A stretch of 64,000 nucleotides of DNA from the NCBI RefSeq assembly GCF_025699295.1, contig NZ_JAILWB010000007.1, forward strand, positions 62,001-126,000, read 5' to 3'. Positions within the stretch are counted from its first letter, which is position 1, and each line of letters starts with the position of its first letter. This document shows positions 1 to 8,713 of this stretch, piece after piece. The notes under the pieces are model-generated. The model worked only from the letters and a program-made list of their open reading frames with translations. It ran no database searches and was not told the origin of the DNA. The stretch comes from Hydrogenophaga sp. (GTDB lineage: Bacteria > Pseudomonadota > Gammaproteobacteria > Burkholderiales > Burkholderiaceae_C). A program made the translations under genes and the position numbers.

Positions 1-1033
1 CGTCCGCCCGTTTCGTGGGCCAGCCCTGCAGGTGCCGTTCGGCGATGTCGGTCAGCGCGCGGATCCACTCCGGTGAATCGTTGAGGCAGGGGATGTACTG
101 GAACTGCTGGCCACCCGCGTGCAGGAAGGCTTCGCGTGCTTCCATGTTGATCTCTTCGAGCGTCTCCAGGCAGTCGCTGGTGAAGCCGGGGCACACCAGG
201 TCCACGTTCTTCAGACCTTTCTTCGCCATGGCGACCAGCGTGGGTTCGGTGTACGGCTCCAGCCACTTCGCCTTGCCGAAGCGCGACTGGAAGGTCAGCG
301 TGTAGCGGTCTTTCGCCAGCCCCAGTTCCTGGGCCAGCAGGCGCGCGGTCTTGTGGCATTCGCAGTGGTAGGGGTCGCCCAGGTGCAGCGTGCGCTCGGG
401 CACGCCGTGAAAGCTCATCACCAGGTGCTCGCCCTGGCCGTGCGCCATCCAGTGCGCGCGGATCGCCTTCGCCAGCGCCTTGATGTAGCCCGGGTCGTCG
501 TGGTAGCGGTTCACGAAGCGCAGCTCGGGCAGGTGGCGAACCGGGCGGGACCAGGCCGTCACCGCATCGACCACGCTCGCCGTGGTGGTGCCGCTGTACT
601 GCGGGTAGGCCGGCAGCACCAGGATGCGCGTGGTGCCCTCGGCCTTGAGTTCGTCGAGCACCGACGCGATGGACGGGTTGCCATAGCGCATGGCGTAGCG
701 CACCGTGACCTGATGGCCGCGCTCGCCCAGGTAGCCGCGCAGCAGCGTGGCCTGCCTGTCGGTCCACACCTTGAGCGGCGAGCCTTCGGGCAGCCAGACG
801 CTGGCGTACTTCGCGGCCGACTTCGCCGGCCGGGTGCGCAGGATGATGCCGTGCAGGATCGGCCACCACAGCAGGCGCGGGATCTCCACCACGCGCGGGT
901 CGCTCAGGAACTCCGCCAGGTAGCGCCGCAGGGCCGGGGCCGTGGGTTCGTCGGGGGTGCCGAGGTTGCAGAACACGATGGCCGTGCGCGGCGCCTGGCC
1001 ATGGGGAATCGTGGGTTCCTGGCGAAAGTTCAT
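1..1033 (-). CDS. hemH: Ferrochelatase (partial, 3' end outside window)
   Basis: Read on the minus strand from ATG at 1033, 344 codons run off the left edge without a stop. The family is usually about 350-370 residues, so only a short C-terminus is missing. The protein begins MNFRQEPTIPHG and continues with VFCNLGTPDEPTAPALRRYL, the ferrochelatase N-terminal signature. It carries the MSFHGVPERT motif with the invariant active-site His, then a C-x-C segment (YHCECHKTA) and FQSRFGKAKWLEPYT. It inserts Fe2+ into protoporphyrin IX in the last step of haem synthesis, at or near the inner membrane. It is divergent from the HAD gene, with 19 bases between start codons, so the promoters must overlap the coding starts. 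Identification is firm. Confidence 0.96.
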   Translation of the reverse strand, partial: MNFRQEPTIPHGQAPRTAIVFCNLGTPDEPTAPALRRYLAEFLSDPRVVEIPRLLWWPILHGIILRTRPAKSAAKYASVWLPEGSPLKVWTDRQATLLRGYLGERGHQVTVRYAMRYGNPSIASVLDELKAEGTTRILVLPAYPQYSGTTTASVVDAVTAWSRPVRHLPELRFVNRYHDDPGYIKALAKAIRAHWMAHGQGEHLVMSFHGVPERTLHLGDPYHCECHKTARLLAQELGLAKDRYTLTFQSRFGKAKWLEPYTEPTLVAMAKKGLKNVDLVCPGFTSDCLETLEEINMEAREAFLHAGGQQFQYIPCLNDSPEWIRALTDIAERHLQGWPTKRAD

Positions 1034-1052
1034 GCGCTATTCTCCCGCAGAC

Positions 1053-1799
1053 ATGAATACCCCCGACCCTGCAGCCCACGGCGCCGCGCCCGAAGCGATG
1101 GCGCTGCTGGACGCGCGCCGCATCCGCGCCATCACCATCGACCTGGACGACACCCTGTGGCCGATCTGGCCCACCATCGAGCGCGCCGAGGCCACCCTGG
1201 TGGCCTGGCTGGCGCAGTACGCGCCCGCCACGGCACTGCAGTGGGGCAACCCGGCCGCCCTGCGCGAGGTGCGCAACCAGATGCACCGCACGCGGCCCGA
1301 TCTCGCGCACGACCTGAGCGCGCTGCGCCGCGAGTCGATCCGCCTGGTGCTGTCGCAGGCGGGCGACGACCCGGCACTGGCCGAGCCCGCGTTCGACGTG
1401 TTTTTTGCCGAGCGCCAGCGCGTGGAGCTGTTCGAGGACGCGCTGCCCGCGCTCGAATGGCTGGCGGCCCGCTATCCCGTGGTGGCACTGTCCAACGGCA
1501 ATGCCGACGTGCAGCGCGTGGGCCTGGGCCAGCACTTCAGGGCGGCGCTGAGCGCGCGCGAGTTCGGCGTGGGCAAACCCGATGCGCGCATCTTTCACGC
1601 GGCGGCCAGCGCCGCGGGCGTGGGCGCTGCCGAGGTGCTGCACATCGGTGACGATGCGCAACTCGACGTGGTGGGCGCGCTCGGCGCGGGCATGCAGGTG
1701 GCCTGGCTCAACCGCGCCGGACACGCCTGGGAGCATGCGCCCCTGCAACCCCACGCCACCGTGAGCGATCTGCTGGCCCTGTGCCGGCACATCGGCTGA
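1053..1799 (+). CDS. HAD-superfamily hydrolase (YigB-like phosphatase)
   Basis: 248 residues from ATG 1053 (MNTPDPAAHG). The frame is open further upstream, but those codons overlap hemH. HAD motif I is IDLDDTLW with nucleophile Asp30 and acid Asp32. Motif II is the Ser of VVALSNGN, motif III the Lys of GVGKPDARIF, and motif IV HIGDDAQLDVVGA. The helical cap between motifs I and II places it in subclass IA, closest in layout to E. coli YigB, which dephosphorylates FMN and sugar phosphates. The substrate here is not known. It is cytoplasmic. A GST gene follows after 28 bases on the same strand, so the two may be co-transcribed. Confidence 0.88.
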   Translation: MNTPDPAAHGAAPEAMALLDARRIRAITIDLDDTLWPIWPTIERAEATLVAWLAQYAPATALQWGNPAALREVRNQMHRTRPDLAHDLSALRRESIRLVLSQAGDDPALAEPAFDVFFAERQRVELFEDALPALEWLAARYPVVALSNGNADVQRVGLGQHFRAALSAREFGVGKPDARIFHAAASAAGVGAAEVLHIGDDAQLDVVGALGAGMQVAWLNRAGHAWEHAPLQPHATVSDLLALCRHIG

Positions 1800-1827
1800 C
1801 CTGTCGTTTCCGCTTCCATCCGCCCCC

Positions 1828-2484
1828 ATGAGTCTGACCATCTACGGCATCGCCGCCTCGCGCGCGGTGCGCCCGCTCTGGGCCGCCACCGAACTCGGCC
1901 TGGATTTCCACCACGTGCCCTTGCCCTACCAGGGCGGCGGCACGCGCACACCCGGGTTCCTGGCGATCAACCCCAACGGCCATGTGCCGGCCGTCGTGGA
2001 CGCGCGTCCCGAAGGCGATGTGGTGCTGTGGGAAAGCATGGCCTGCGCGCTGTACATCGCGCGCCACCATGGCCGCGCGGACGGCCAGAGCATCACCCCG
2101 GCCACGCCGCGCGAGGACGCCGAGGCGCTGCGCTGGAGCTTCTGGGCGGTCAACGAAGCCGAGGCCGATGCGCTCACGGTGCTGATGCACCGCATGGTGA
2201 TGCCCGAGCCGCGGCGCAAGCCCGAGCTGGCCAATGCGGCCGAGCGCCGCCTGGCCGTGCCCCTGCGGGTGATCGAGCAGCACCTGCAGGCTCAGCAGGC
2301 GCGTGGGCAGGCCTTCCTGGCTGCCGAACGGTTCACGGTGGCCGACCTCTGCGCAGCCAGCGTGCTCAACTGGGCGCGCCCCTCGCGCACCCTGATGGAT
2401 GCGCATCCGCTCACGCACGGGTGGATCCTGCGCTGCATGGAGCGGCCGGCGCACCGGGCCGTCAAAGCCACGGACACCGCCTGA
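1828..2484 (+). CDS. Glutathione S-transferase family protein
   Basis: 218 residues. The N-terminal thioredoxin-like domain (MSLTIYGIAASRAVRPLWAA) has the early Ser/Arg region where GSTs bind and activate glutathione. It continues with the cis-Pro loop NPNGHVPAVV and the glutathione gamma-glutamyl contact WESMACALYIARHHG. An all-helical C-terminal domain contains the N-capping motif FTVADLCAASVLNWA. Typical single-domain cytosolic GST length. Substrate not predictable. It follows the HAD gene closely and ends before an AT-rich promoter region. Confidence 0.88.
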   Translation: MSLTIYGIAASRAVRPLWAATELGLDFHHVPLPYQGGGTRTPGFLAINPNGHVPAVVDARPEGDVVLWESMACALYIARHHGRADGQSITPATPREDAEALRWSFWAVNEAEADALTVLMHRMVMPEPRRKPELANAAERRLAVPLRVIEQHLQAQQARGQAFLAAERFTVADLCAASVLNWARPSRTLMDAHPLTHGWILRCMERPAHRAVKATDTA

Positions 2485-2530
2485 ACGGTCCCTGTGACAA
2501 TTCGTACCGTTATATGAAAAGTCGCAGTAT

Positions 2531-2560
2531 TTGCGTGCGAATTAGATAAAAAACTATATT
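2531..2560 (+). promoter_or_regulatory. Putative sigma-70 promoter of the proXWV operon
   Basis: The 229-base gap between the GST stop and proX is unusually AT-rich for this window. It holds TTGCGT (2531-2536), an 18-base spacer and TATATT (2555-2560), followed by about 150 bases of leader. Spacing and hexamers fit a housekeeping promoter, and placement fits a regulated osmoprotectant operon. No experimental support. Confidence 0.45.
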
Positions 2561-2572
2561 AGTGGGCTTAGT

Positions 2573-2595
2573 TCAACCCAACGGCTGTTGGTTGA
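2573..2595 (+). other. Stem-loop in the proX leader
   Basis: TCAACCCAAC (2573-2582) can pair with GTTGGTTGA (2587-2595), with one bulged C and a GGCT loop. It lies just downstream of the putative promoter and about 120 bases before the proX start. There is no T-run after it, so it is not an intrinsic terminator. It could be an operator or an mRNA structure. Confidence 0.35.
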
Positions 2596-2713
2596 GCGGC
2601 CGGTCAATTGGTTTGCAGCGGCGTTCGTCTTTCTCTCCAGTTTGTTGGGTGTGTTCCTCACATCCGTTGGCGCAGCGCGCCGGTGGAACCTGCCACCTGA
2701 ACCCGGAGTTGCC

Positions 2714-3778
2714 ATGCACACCACCCCCCGTCTTACCCTGACCGCCCTGGTCGCTCTGGCCTTTCTGGCCGCCTGCGGACAGAAGGAAGAAGCCACCACC
2801 GAGGCGCCCGCCGCAGCACCGGCCATGGCCGCAGCTCCTGCCGAATGCGGCAAGGTCACCGTGGCCGCCATGAACTGGCAGTCGGCCGAAGTGCTGGCCC
2901 ACATCGACAACATCATTCTGTCCAGGGGTTATGGCTGCGAGGTCGAGATCGTGCCTGGCGACACCATGCCCACGCTGACGTCCATGATGGAAAAGGGCCA
3001 GCCCGACGTGGCGCCCGAGGCCTGGGTCAATGCCGTGCGCCAGCCGCTGGACGCGGCTGTGAAGGAAGGTCGCCTGCACTATGCCGCCGAGGCGCTGAAG
3101 GACGGTGGCATCGAGGGCTGGTGGATTCCGAAGTACGTGGCCGACGCGCACCCCGACATCAAGACCATCGATGACGCGCTCAAGCACCCGGAGCTGTTCC
3201 CGTCGGCAGAAGACAAGTCCAAGGGCGCCATCCACAACTGCCCGTCGGGCTGGAACTGCCAGATCACCACGGCCAACGCCTTCAAGGCCTGGGACGCCAG
3301 GGCCAAGGGCTTCGTGCTGCTGGACACCGGCTCGGCCGCCGGCCTGGACGGTTCGATTGCCAAGGCCTACGAGCGCAAGGAAGCGTGGCTGGGCTACTAC
3401 TGGGCGCCCACGTCCATCCTTGGCAAGTACGACATGGTCAAGCTCGACGCAGGCGTGCCGCACGACAAGCAAGCCTGGGAGACCTGCAACTCGATCACCG
3501 AGTGCGACAAGCCGATCAAGAGCGACTGGGCCCGCGCCGATGTCTACACCGTCATCACCGACCGGTTCCAGAAGGCCGGCGGCCCGGCCGTGGAGTACCT
3601 GAACAAGCGCGCCTGGAGCAACGAGACCGTCAACGCTCTGCTGGCATGGATGAGCGAAGGTCAGGCCACGGGCGAAGATGGTGCGCGCCACTTCCTCAAG
3701 ACGCAGCCCGAGATCTGGAGCGACTGGGTGTCGCCCGAGGTCGCTGAAAAGATCAAGACCTCGCTCGACGCGGCATGA
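2714..3778 (+). CDS. proX: ABC transporter substrate-binding lipoprotein, glycine betaine/proline type
   Basis: 354 residues from ATG 2714, preceded by the Shine-Dalgarno CCGGAG; the frame is open further upstream but lacks a site there. A lipoprotein signal (LTALVALAFLAACGQ) gives a mature N-terminal Cys at about residue 22. The remainder matches the OpuAC/ProX fold (VTVAAMNWQSAEVLAHIDNI, VPGDTMPTLTSMMEKGQPDV, WAPTSILGKYDMVKL), which binds quaternary amines in an aromatic cage. It delivers substrate to the permease and ATPase encoded next, with start-stop overlaps. Glycine betaine is the family's usual ligand; choline or another betaine is possible. Confidence 0.88.
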   Translation: MHTTPRLTLTALVALAFLAACGQKEEATTEAPAAAPAMAAAPAECGKVTVAAMNWQSAEVLAHIDNIILSRGYGCEVEIVPGDTMPTLTSMMEKGQPDVAPEAWVNAVRQPLDAAVKEGRLHYAAEALKDGGIEGWWIPKYVADAHPDIKTIDDALKHPELFPSAEDKSKGAIHNCPSGWNCQITTANAFKAWDARAKGFVLLDTGSAAGLDGSIAKAYERKEAWLGYYWAPTSILGKYDMVKLDAGVPHDKQAWETCNSITECDKPIKSDWARADVYTVITDRFQKAGGPAVEYLNKRAWSNETVNALLAWMSEGQATGEDGARHFLKTQPEIWSDWVSPEVAEKIKTSLDAA

Positions 3779-4662
3779 GCTGGCTCGACGCCTTCCCGGC
3801 CCTGGGCGCGGATCAGCTCAGTGCCCTGCGCCGGGGTGTCGACGGCGCATTCCGCGAATTCACGCGCGAACACGGCGACACGCTGGAACGGCTGTTCGAG
3901 CCGCTGCGCGATTTCCTGCTGATTTCCGAACGCCTGCTCACCCAGACGCCCTGGCCGATCGTGGTCGGTGGCATTGCGCTGGTGGCGTGGCTGGCCTCGC
4001 GCTCGTGGAAGATCGTGGCCGGCTCGGTGCTCACGCTGCTGCTGATTGGCTACTTCGGCATGTGGAATGACACCATGAAGACGATCTCGATGATCTTCGT
4101 CTGCACGGTGGTGGCCCTGGTGCTGGGTCTGCCCATCGGCATCGCGATGAGCAGATCCGACCGACTGAATCGCTGGATCAACCCGGTGCTGGACGTGATG
4201 CAGACCATGCCCAGCTTCGTCTACCTGATTCCGGTGGTGATGCTGCTGGGCATCGGTCGCGTGCCAGGCGTGATCGCGGTGGTGATCTACGCGATTCCGC
4301 CGGTGATCCGCTTCACCAACCTGGGCATCCGCCTGGTGGACAAGGACCTGCTGGAAGCGGCCGACGCGTTTGGTTCCTCGATCTGGCAGAAGATGCGCCA
4401 GGTGCAGCTGCCACTGGCGCTGCCCACCATCATGGCGGGCGTCAACCAGACCATCATGTTGTCGCTGGCCATGGTGGTGATCGCGTCCATGATCGGCGTG
4501 CAGGGCCTGGGGCAACCTGTGCTGCGCGCCATCACCAACCAGTACTTCACCATGGGTCTGCTCAACGGGCTGGCCATTGTGGGCATTGCCATCATCTTTG
4601 ACCGCGTGTCGCAAGCCTATGGCAAGCGGCTGCAGAAACACCTGGAGGTTGTCCATGGCTGA
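3775..4662 (+). CDS. proW: ABC transporter permease, glycine betaine/proline type
   Basis: 295 residues; ATGA overlap with proX (3775-3778) indicates translational coupling. An amphipathic N-terminal region precedes several membrane segments (PWPIVVGGIALVAWLA, TISMIFVCTVVALVLGLPI, SFVYLIPVVMLLGIG, IVGIAIIFDRV). The permease EAA loop EAADAFGSSIWQKMRQVQLP contacts the ATPase. The composition and the motif QTMPSFVYLIPVVMLLGIG are typical of ProW/OpuAB inner-membrane subunits. Confidence 0.9.
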   Translation: MSWLDAFPALGADQLSALRRGVDGAFREFTREHGDTLERLFEPLRDFLLISERLLTQTPWPIVVGGIALVAWLASRSWKIVAGSVLTLLLIGYFGMWNDTMKTISMIFVCTVVALVLGLPIGIAMSRSDRLNRWINPVLDVMQTMPSFVYLIPVVMLLGIGRVPGVIAVVIYAIPPVIRFTNLGIRLVDKDLLEAADAFGSSIWQKMRQVQLPLALPTIMAGVNQTIMLSLAMVVIASMIGVQGLGQPVLRAITNQYFTMGLLNGLAIVGIAIIFDRVSQAYGKRLQKHLEVVHG

Positions 4663-5803
4663 AGCGGTATGGCCAGCAGGCCCACAAGCGCAGTCCACGC
4701 AGGCGCACCCCTTGACCGAAGCCCGGCCCCGGGTGGACGCCTCGGTCGGCATCTCCATCCGCCGGCTCTACAAGATCTTCGGGCCCACGCCCGGGAAGTT
4801 CCTGGAGCCGGTTCAGCAGGGCATGAGCAAGCAGGAGCTGCGCGACGTGCACGGCCACGTTCTGGGCCTGAGCAACATCAGCATCGACATGCCGGCCGGC
4901 GGCATACAGGTCGTCATGGGTCTGTCGGGCTCCGGCAAGAGCACGCTGATCCGCCACATCAACCGGCTGATCGACCCGACCGCGGGCGAGGTTCTGATTC
5001 CGGTGGACGGGCGCGAACTGGACGTGGCGAAGATGTCGCCGCGCGAGCTGCTGCGTTTCCGGCGCGAGCAGACTGCCATGGTGTTCCAGAAGTTCGCGCT
5101 GTTTCCGCACCTCACGGTGCTGGAGAACACCGAGTACGGCCTGCAGGTGCAGGGTGTGCCGGGCAGGAAGCGGCGCGAGGCCGCCGCGCGCTGGATCGAA
5201 CGCGTCGGACTCAAGGGCTACGAGGACAGCTACCCCAACCAGCTCTCGGGTGGCATGCAGCAGCGCGTGGGCCTGGCGCGCGCACTGACCAACGACGCCC
5301 CCATCCTGCTGATGGACGAAGCCTTCTCCGCGCTGGATCCGCTGATTCGCGCCGACATGCAGTCGGTGCTGCTGGACATTCAGCAGGAAATCGGCAAGAC
5401 CATCGTGTTCATCACGCACGACCTGGACGAGGCGCTGCGGCTGGGCGACCGCATCGCCATCCTGCGCGACGGTGAGGTGGTGCAGCAGGGCACCGGCCAG
5501 CAGATCGTGCTCAAGCCGGCGGACGACTACATCGAGAGCTTCGTGCGCGACGTCAACCGGGGCCGCGTGATCCGCTGCCGCACGCTCATGCAGGGCGGCG
5601 CTGCGCCGGTGCAGGGGCCCGCGGTGGACCCGAGCCTGGTGATCGAGGAGGCCGCGCGCCTGCTCAGCGCCGAGAGCTGCGAGGCGGCCAATGTGGTCAA
5701 CAGCAAGGGGCGCCATCTCGGCACCATTGCCATGGCCGACATCATCGGTGCCATGGTGCCGCCCCGGCCCGAGGCGCAAGGCGCCCCTGCCGCGGGTACC
5801 TGA
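4655..5803 (+). CDS. proV: ABC transporter ATP-binding protein, glycine betaine/proline type
   Basis: 382 residues from ATG 4655, which overlaps the permease stop by 8 bases and has GGAGG just upstream. Walker A is GLSGSGKST (residues 89-97), the signature LSGGMQQRVGLARAL, Walker B ILLMDEAFSALDP and the switch FITHDLDEAL. The N-terminus has the ProV-specific segment IRRLYKIFGPTPGKFLEP. After the ATPase domain a CBS-like C-terminal region (VIEEAARLLSAESCEAANVV) is present; in OpuA this region senses ionic strength. It energises uptake with the two preceding genes. Confidence 0.92.
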   Translation: MAEAVWPAGPQAQSTQAHPLTEARPRVDASVGISIRRLYKIFGPTPGKFLEPVQQGMSKQELRDVHGHVLGLSNISIDMPAGGIQVVMGLSGSGKSTLIRHINRLIDPTAGEVLIPVDGRELDVAKMSPRELLRFRREQTAMVFQKFALFPHLTVLENTEYGLQVQGVPGRKRREAAARWIERVGLKGYEDSYPNQLSGGMQQRVGLARALTNDAPILLMDEAFSALDPLIRADMQSVLLDIQQEIGKTIVFITHDLDEALRLGDRIAILRDGEVVQQGTGQQIVLKPADDYIESFVRDVNRGRVIRCRTLMQGGAAPVQGPAVDPSLVIEEAARLLSAESCEAANVVNSKGRHLGTIAMADIIGAMVPPRPEAQGAPAAGT

Positions 5804-5807
5804 GGAC

Positions 5808-6269
5808 TCACCAGCCCCAGAGCAGGCGCCGGGCGATCCAGCCGCCGGCGCCCTGTTCGCGTTCCACGCGCACCCAGTCGGCGCGCTTCTCGCGCGTGCG
5901 CAGCAGCTCGCCGTATTCCACCTTGCCGACGATGCGGTGCTTCGTGCCCGGGCCGCTGCGGATGTTGGCAACGCGGGCCTTGACGATGTGGTGGGGCGTG
6001 TTGCCCGTGAGCCGGCGCGCGACCCAGCCCGTATCGCCTTCGAAATCGCGCACCTTGATCCAGCCGCCCTTGCGCTGGGTGATCCGCAACGGGTAGCCTC
6101 GCTTGAGTTCCCACAGCACAGCGGTGTTCGTGCCCGGGCCTTCGCGCATGTTGAGCGTGCTGCCCTTGACGCTGACCATGCTTTGCGCGTGAACCACGCT
6201 GGATGCGATGGCCATCACGCACAGGGTGGCGGCGGCAATGAAGTGGCGTGCGGGGGTTGTGCAGTTCAT
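5808..6269 (-). CDS. Exported protein with two bacterial SH3 domains
   Basis: 153 residues from ATG 6269, with AGGAG 9 bases upstream; a TTG two codons earlier would sit too close to that site. A signal peptide (HFIAAATLCVMAIASSVVHAQS) is followed by two SH3b repeats. Each has the N-M/I-R-S/E-G-P-G-T core (LNMREGPGTNTAVL and ANIRSGPGTKHRIV) and a W-V/I-A-RRL end (TGWVARRLTG, GGWIARRLLW). Such proteins sit in the periplasm and bind peptidoglycan or partner proteins; no catalytic domain is present. It is convergent with proV, 4 bases apart. Role unknown. Confidence 0.8.
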   Translation of the reverse strand: MNCTTPARHFIAAATLCVMAIASSVVHAQSMVSVKGSTLNMREGPGTNTAVLWELKRGYPLRITQRKGGWIKVRDFEGDTGWVARRLTGNTPHHIVKARVANIRSGPGTKHRIVGKVEYGELLRTREKRADWVRVEREQGAGGWIARRLLWGW

Positions 6270-6387
6270 CTGCAAGAGCTCCTTTCCTCAGGTTTCCAGA
6301 AAATCCCAGCCAGTGGGAACGTGCGCGGTCGCAGAGGTTCCGCTGATTTTCGCCTGGGTCTGCGGCTGCGTCGGCATTGCGTGCCGC

Positions 6388-7752
6388 TCAGGGCGGCTGC
6401 GTGGCCAGCGCGGCGGCAGCGTGACCACTGCGCACCGCGCCTTCCAGCGTGGCAGGGTAGGGCCCCTGCACGTAATCTCCGGCAGCCCACAGGCCTGGCG
6501 CCATGGCCGAGGGTGGGCGCACGAGGTTGGGCGTGCAGGCGAAGGTGGCGCGCTTCTCGACCACGGTCTGCACCGGCCGCAGCGTGTTCAGGCCCAGCTG
6601 GCGCGCGGCCTGACGCAGCACGCGCGCCTGAAGTTCGTCGCGTTCGCCCTGGCTGGCGCTCACCACGAAGGCCAGCACGCCCTGCGCCAGCGCGTCCCGC
6701 GGCTGCAGTTGTCCACGGTCGAACACGAACTGGGCTGGCGCGGCCTGCTCGTCGGGCTCTGCGCGCAGCGCCAGCATGGGCGCGCTCAGTCGCGCGCCGG
6801 GGGCATGCGCATACACCGTGGTGAGCGCCGTGAAGGGCAGGCCACGCGCCGTGCGTGCCCAGGCCCGCAGTGGCGTGGCCGTGGCCGCTTCGCAGCCGTC
6901 GGCCACCTGTTCGGCGAGTTTTTCCGCAGGGCTCGCGGCGGTGGCGCAGATGACGGCATCGAACGCTTCCTCGCCGCCCTCGTGTCCCAGCAGCCAGCCG
7001 GTGGACTGCGGGCGCAAACAGCCCACGCGCGTGCCGCTGCGCAAGCGGTATTGCTCGCCGTGGTGCGCGGTCAGCCACTGCGCTGCCGTGTCCGGGAACA
7101 GCCGCGAGAGGTCGACGCGGGGCAACAGCAGGCAGGAAGCATTGAAACCCGCGCTGCCCGGGCCGAACAGCGCATCGCGCAGCACGCGCAGGAACACCGC
7201 CGCGCTGGCGTCCACGGCGGGGGTGTTCAGCGCCGACACGCACAGTGGGTCGATGAGTTCGTGGCGCACTCGGGGCGGCAGACCGGCACACAGATCGGCC
7301 ACGGTGAGCCCGGGTGCGCAGTCGAAACCCGCGCGCTGCCAGCGCAGCGAGGCGCGCAGCAGCGCCAGCCGCTCGTGCCAGCGCCAGCCGCGCGCGGTGG
7401 TGATGGCGGCCAGGGAGTCCAGTGGCGCCGGCCAGCGCGTGGCCCAGCCGGGGGTGCGCAGACCCGAACCATCGGGATAGCGCAGGGCCAGCGGCAGGGG
7501 CAGCAGGGTCTGCGACAGATCGATGCCCACGCGCTGCATCAGCGCGAGCGTTCCGGTGTAGGCGCCGATCAGGATGTGCTGTCCGTTGTCCAGCGTGAGC
7601 GGCAAGCCGTCGTCGCGCGGCACCTGCAGCGCGCGGGCGCGTCCACCCAGTGTGCGGGCGGATTCGAACACCGTCACGTCCGCGCCGCGCGCCACCCCTT
7701 CCACCGCGGCGGCCATGCCGGCCCAGCCCGCACCGATCACGGCCAGCTTCAC
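6388..7752 (-). CDS. hpnE: Hydroxysqualene dehydroxylase (FAD-dependent)
   Basis: 454 residues from a GTG at 7752; the longer open frame upstream lies across hpnD and is not coding. The N-terminal dinucleotide-binding motif VIGAGWAGMAAAVEGVARG and ARTLGGRARAL belong to the phytoene-desaturase/amine-oxidase fold. The C-terminal FAD contact is GLWAAGDYVQGPYPATLEGA. HpnE reduces hydroxysqualene to squalene, the precursor of hopanoids. It starts 2 bases after the hpnD stop, so the two are coupled. In this family HpnC makes hydroxysqualene from presqualene diphosphate; no hpnC is in the window. Confidence 0.9.
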   Translation of the reverse strand: MKLAVIGAGWAGMAAAVEGVARGADVTVFESARTLGGRARALQVPRDDGLPLTLDNGQHILIGAYTGTLALMQRVGIDLSQTLLPLPLALRYPDGSGLRTPGWATRWPAPLDSLAAITTARGWRWHERLALLRASLRWQRAGFDCAPGLTVADLCAGLPPRVRHELIDPLCVSALNTPAVDASAAVFLRVLRDALFGPGSAGFNASCLLLPRVDLSRLFPDTAAQWLTAHHGEQYRLRSGTRVGCLRPQSTGWLLGHEGGEEAFDAVICATAASPAEKLAEQVADGCEAATATPLRAWARTARGLPFTALTTVYAHAPGARLSAPMLALRAEPDEQAAPAQFVFDRGQLQPRDALAQGVLAFVVSASQGERDELQARVLRQAARQLGLNTLRPVQTVVEKRATFACTPNLVRPPSAMAPGLWAAGDYVQGPYPATLEGAVRSGHAAAALATQPP

Positions 7753-7754
7753 GA

Positions 7755-8621
7755 TCAAAGCCTGCCCAGGGCCTGCACGCGCCAGGCCAGCCAGAACTTG
7801 CGCAGCGGCGTCAGACTCACCCGGCGCGTCAGCACCAGCATCGGGTCGGCCGCGATTTCCTGTAGCAGGGTGCGGTAGATGCTGGCCATCATCAGGCCGG
7901 GCTTCTGCGCGCGGCGGTCGGCCTCGGGCAGCAGCGCCAGTGCGTCGCTGTAGGTCTGCAGCGCGCGCGTGCACTGGAATTGCATGAGTGCGGTGAAGCG
8001 CCGCTGGAAGTCGGCCGCGTCGGTGCCGGGCGCCGCGCCGCGCTGGATCAGTTCGTGCGCCTTCACATTGAAGCTCTGCAACTCGTTGACCGGCAGGTAG
8101 ATGCGCCCGCGCGTGGCATCCTCGCCGACGTCGCGCACGATGTTGGTGAGCTGGAAGGCCAGGCCCAGGCGGTGCGCGTAGTCGGTGGTGGCCAGCTGCG
8201 TCTGGCCGAAGATGCGCGCAGCCACCTCGCCCACCACCCCGGCCACCAGGTGGCAGTAGCGCTGCAGGTTGGCGAAATCCAGGTAGCGGTTCTGCTCCAG
8301 GTCCATCTGGCAGCCGTCGATCACGGCCATGAGGTGGCGGGCTTCGATCTCGTAGGTCCGGGCCAGCGGCATCAGCGCGCGCATCACCGGGTGGGTGGGC
8401 TCGCCGGCAAAGGCCTTCGCGACCTCGCCGCGCCACCAGGCCAGCTTGGTCTGCGCCACGCCGGGGTCGCTCACCTCGTCGACGACGTCGTCGACCTCGC
8501 GGCAGAAGGCATAGAAGGCGGTGATGGCGGCACGGCGTTCCGCGGGCAGGAACAGGAAGGCGTAGTAGAAGCTGCTGCCAGAGGCCGCGGCTTTTTGCTG
8601 GACGTAGTCTTGGGGGCTCAT
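7755..8621 (-). CDS. hpnD: Presqualene diphosphate synthase
   Basis: 288 residues from ATG 8621 (MSPQDYVQQKAAASGSSFYY); a TTG 24 bases upstream is also in frame. It is a trans-isoprenyl diphosphate synthase of the squalene/phytoene synthase fold. The two Mg2+-binding Asp-rich motifs are FCREVDDVVDE and NIVRDVGEDATRGRIYLP, and there is a CQMDLEQNRY segment. HpnD condenses two farnesyl diphosphates into presqualene diphosphate at the membrane face. It is immediately upstream of hpnE and divergent from the HiPIP gene. A phytoene synthase role is less likely given its hpnE partner. Confidence 0.9.
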   Translation of the reverse strand: MSPQDYVQQKAAASGSSFYYAFLFLPAERRAAITAFYAFCREVDDVVDEVSDPGVAQTKLAWWRGEVAKAFAGEPTHPVMRALMPLARTYEIEARHLMAVIDGCQMDLEQNRYLDFANLQRYCHLVAGVVGEVAARIFGQTQLATTDYAHRLGLAFQLTNIVRDVGEDATRGRIYLPVNELQSFNVKAHELIQRGAAPGTDAADFQRRFTALMQFQCTRALQTYSDALALLPEADRRAQKPGLMMASIYRTLLQEIAADPMLVLTRRVSLTPLRKFWLAWRVQALGRL

Positions 8622-8713
8622 GCGTGGGGGCGGTTTGGGGGTCAAGTGTACGCACCGCGCCAGGGGGCGGTGTACGATGAACCGGCCATTCCGCCGCCCC
8701 CACGAGGTTTCAC

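Noticed and set aside
3661..4758. His/Asp/Gln-rich minus-strand frame over proW
   Set aside because: Shadow of the permease's codons; no homology or ribosome site.
6388..8703. A possible HpnD-HpnE fusion of 771 codons
   Set aside because: The upstream part is not in the HpnD frame; hpnD has its own stop at 7755 and hpnE its own GTG at 7752.
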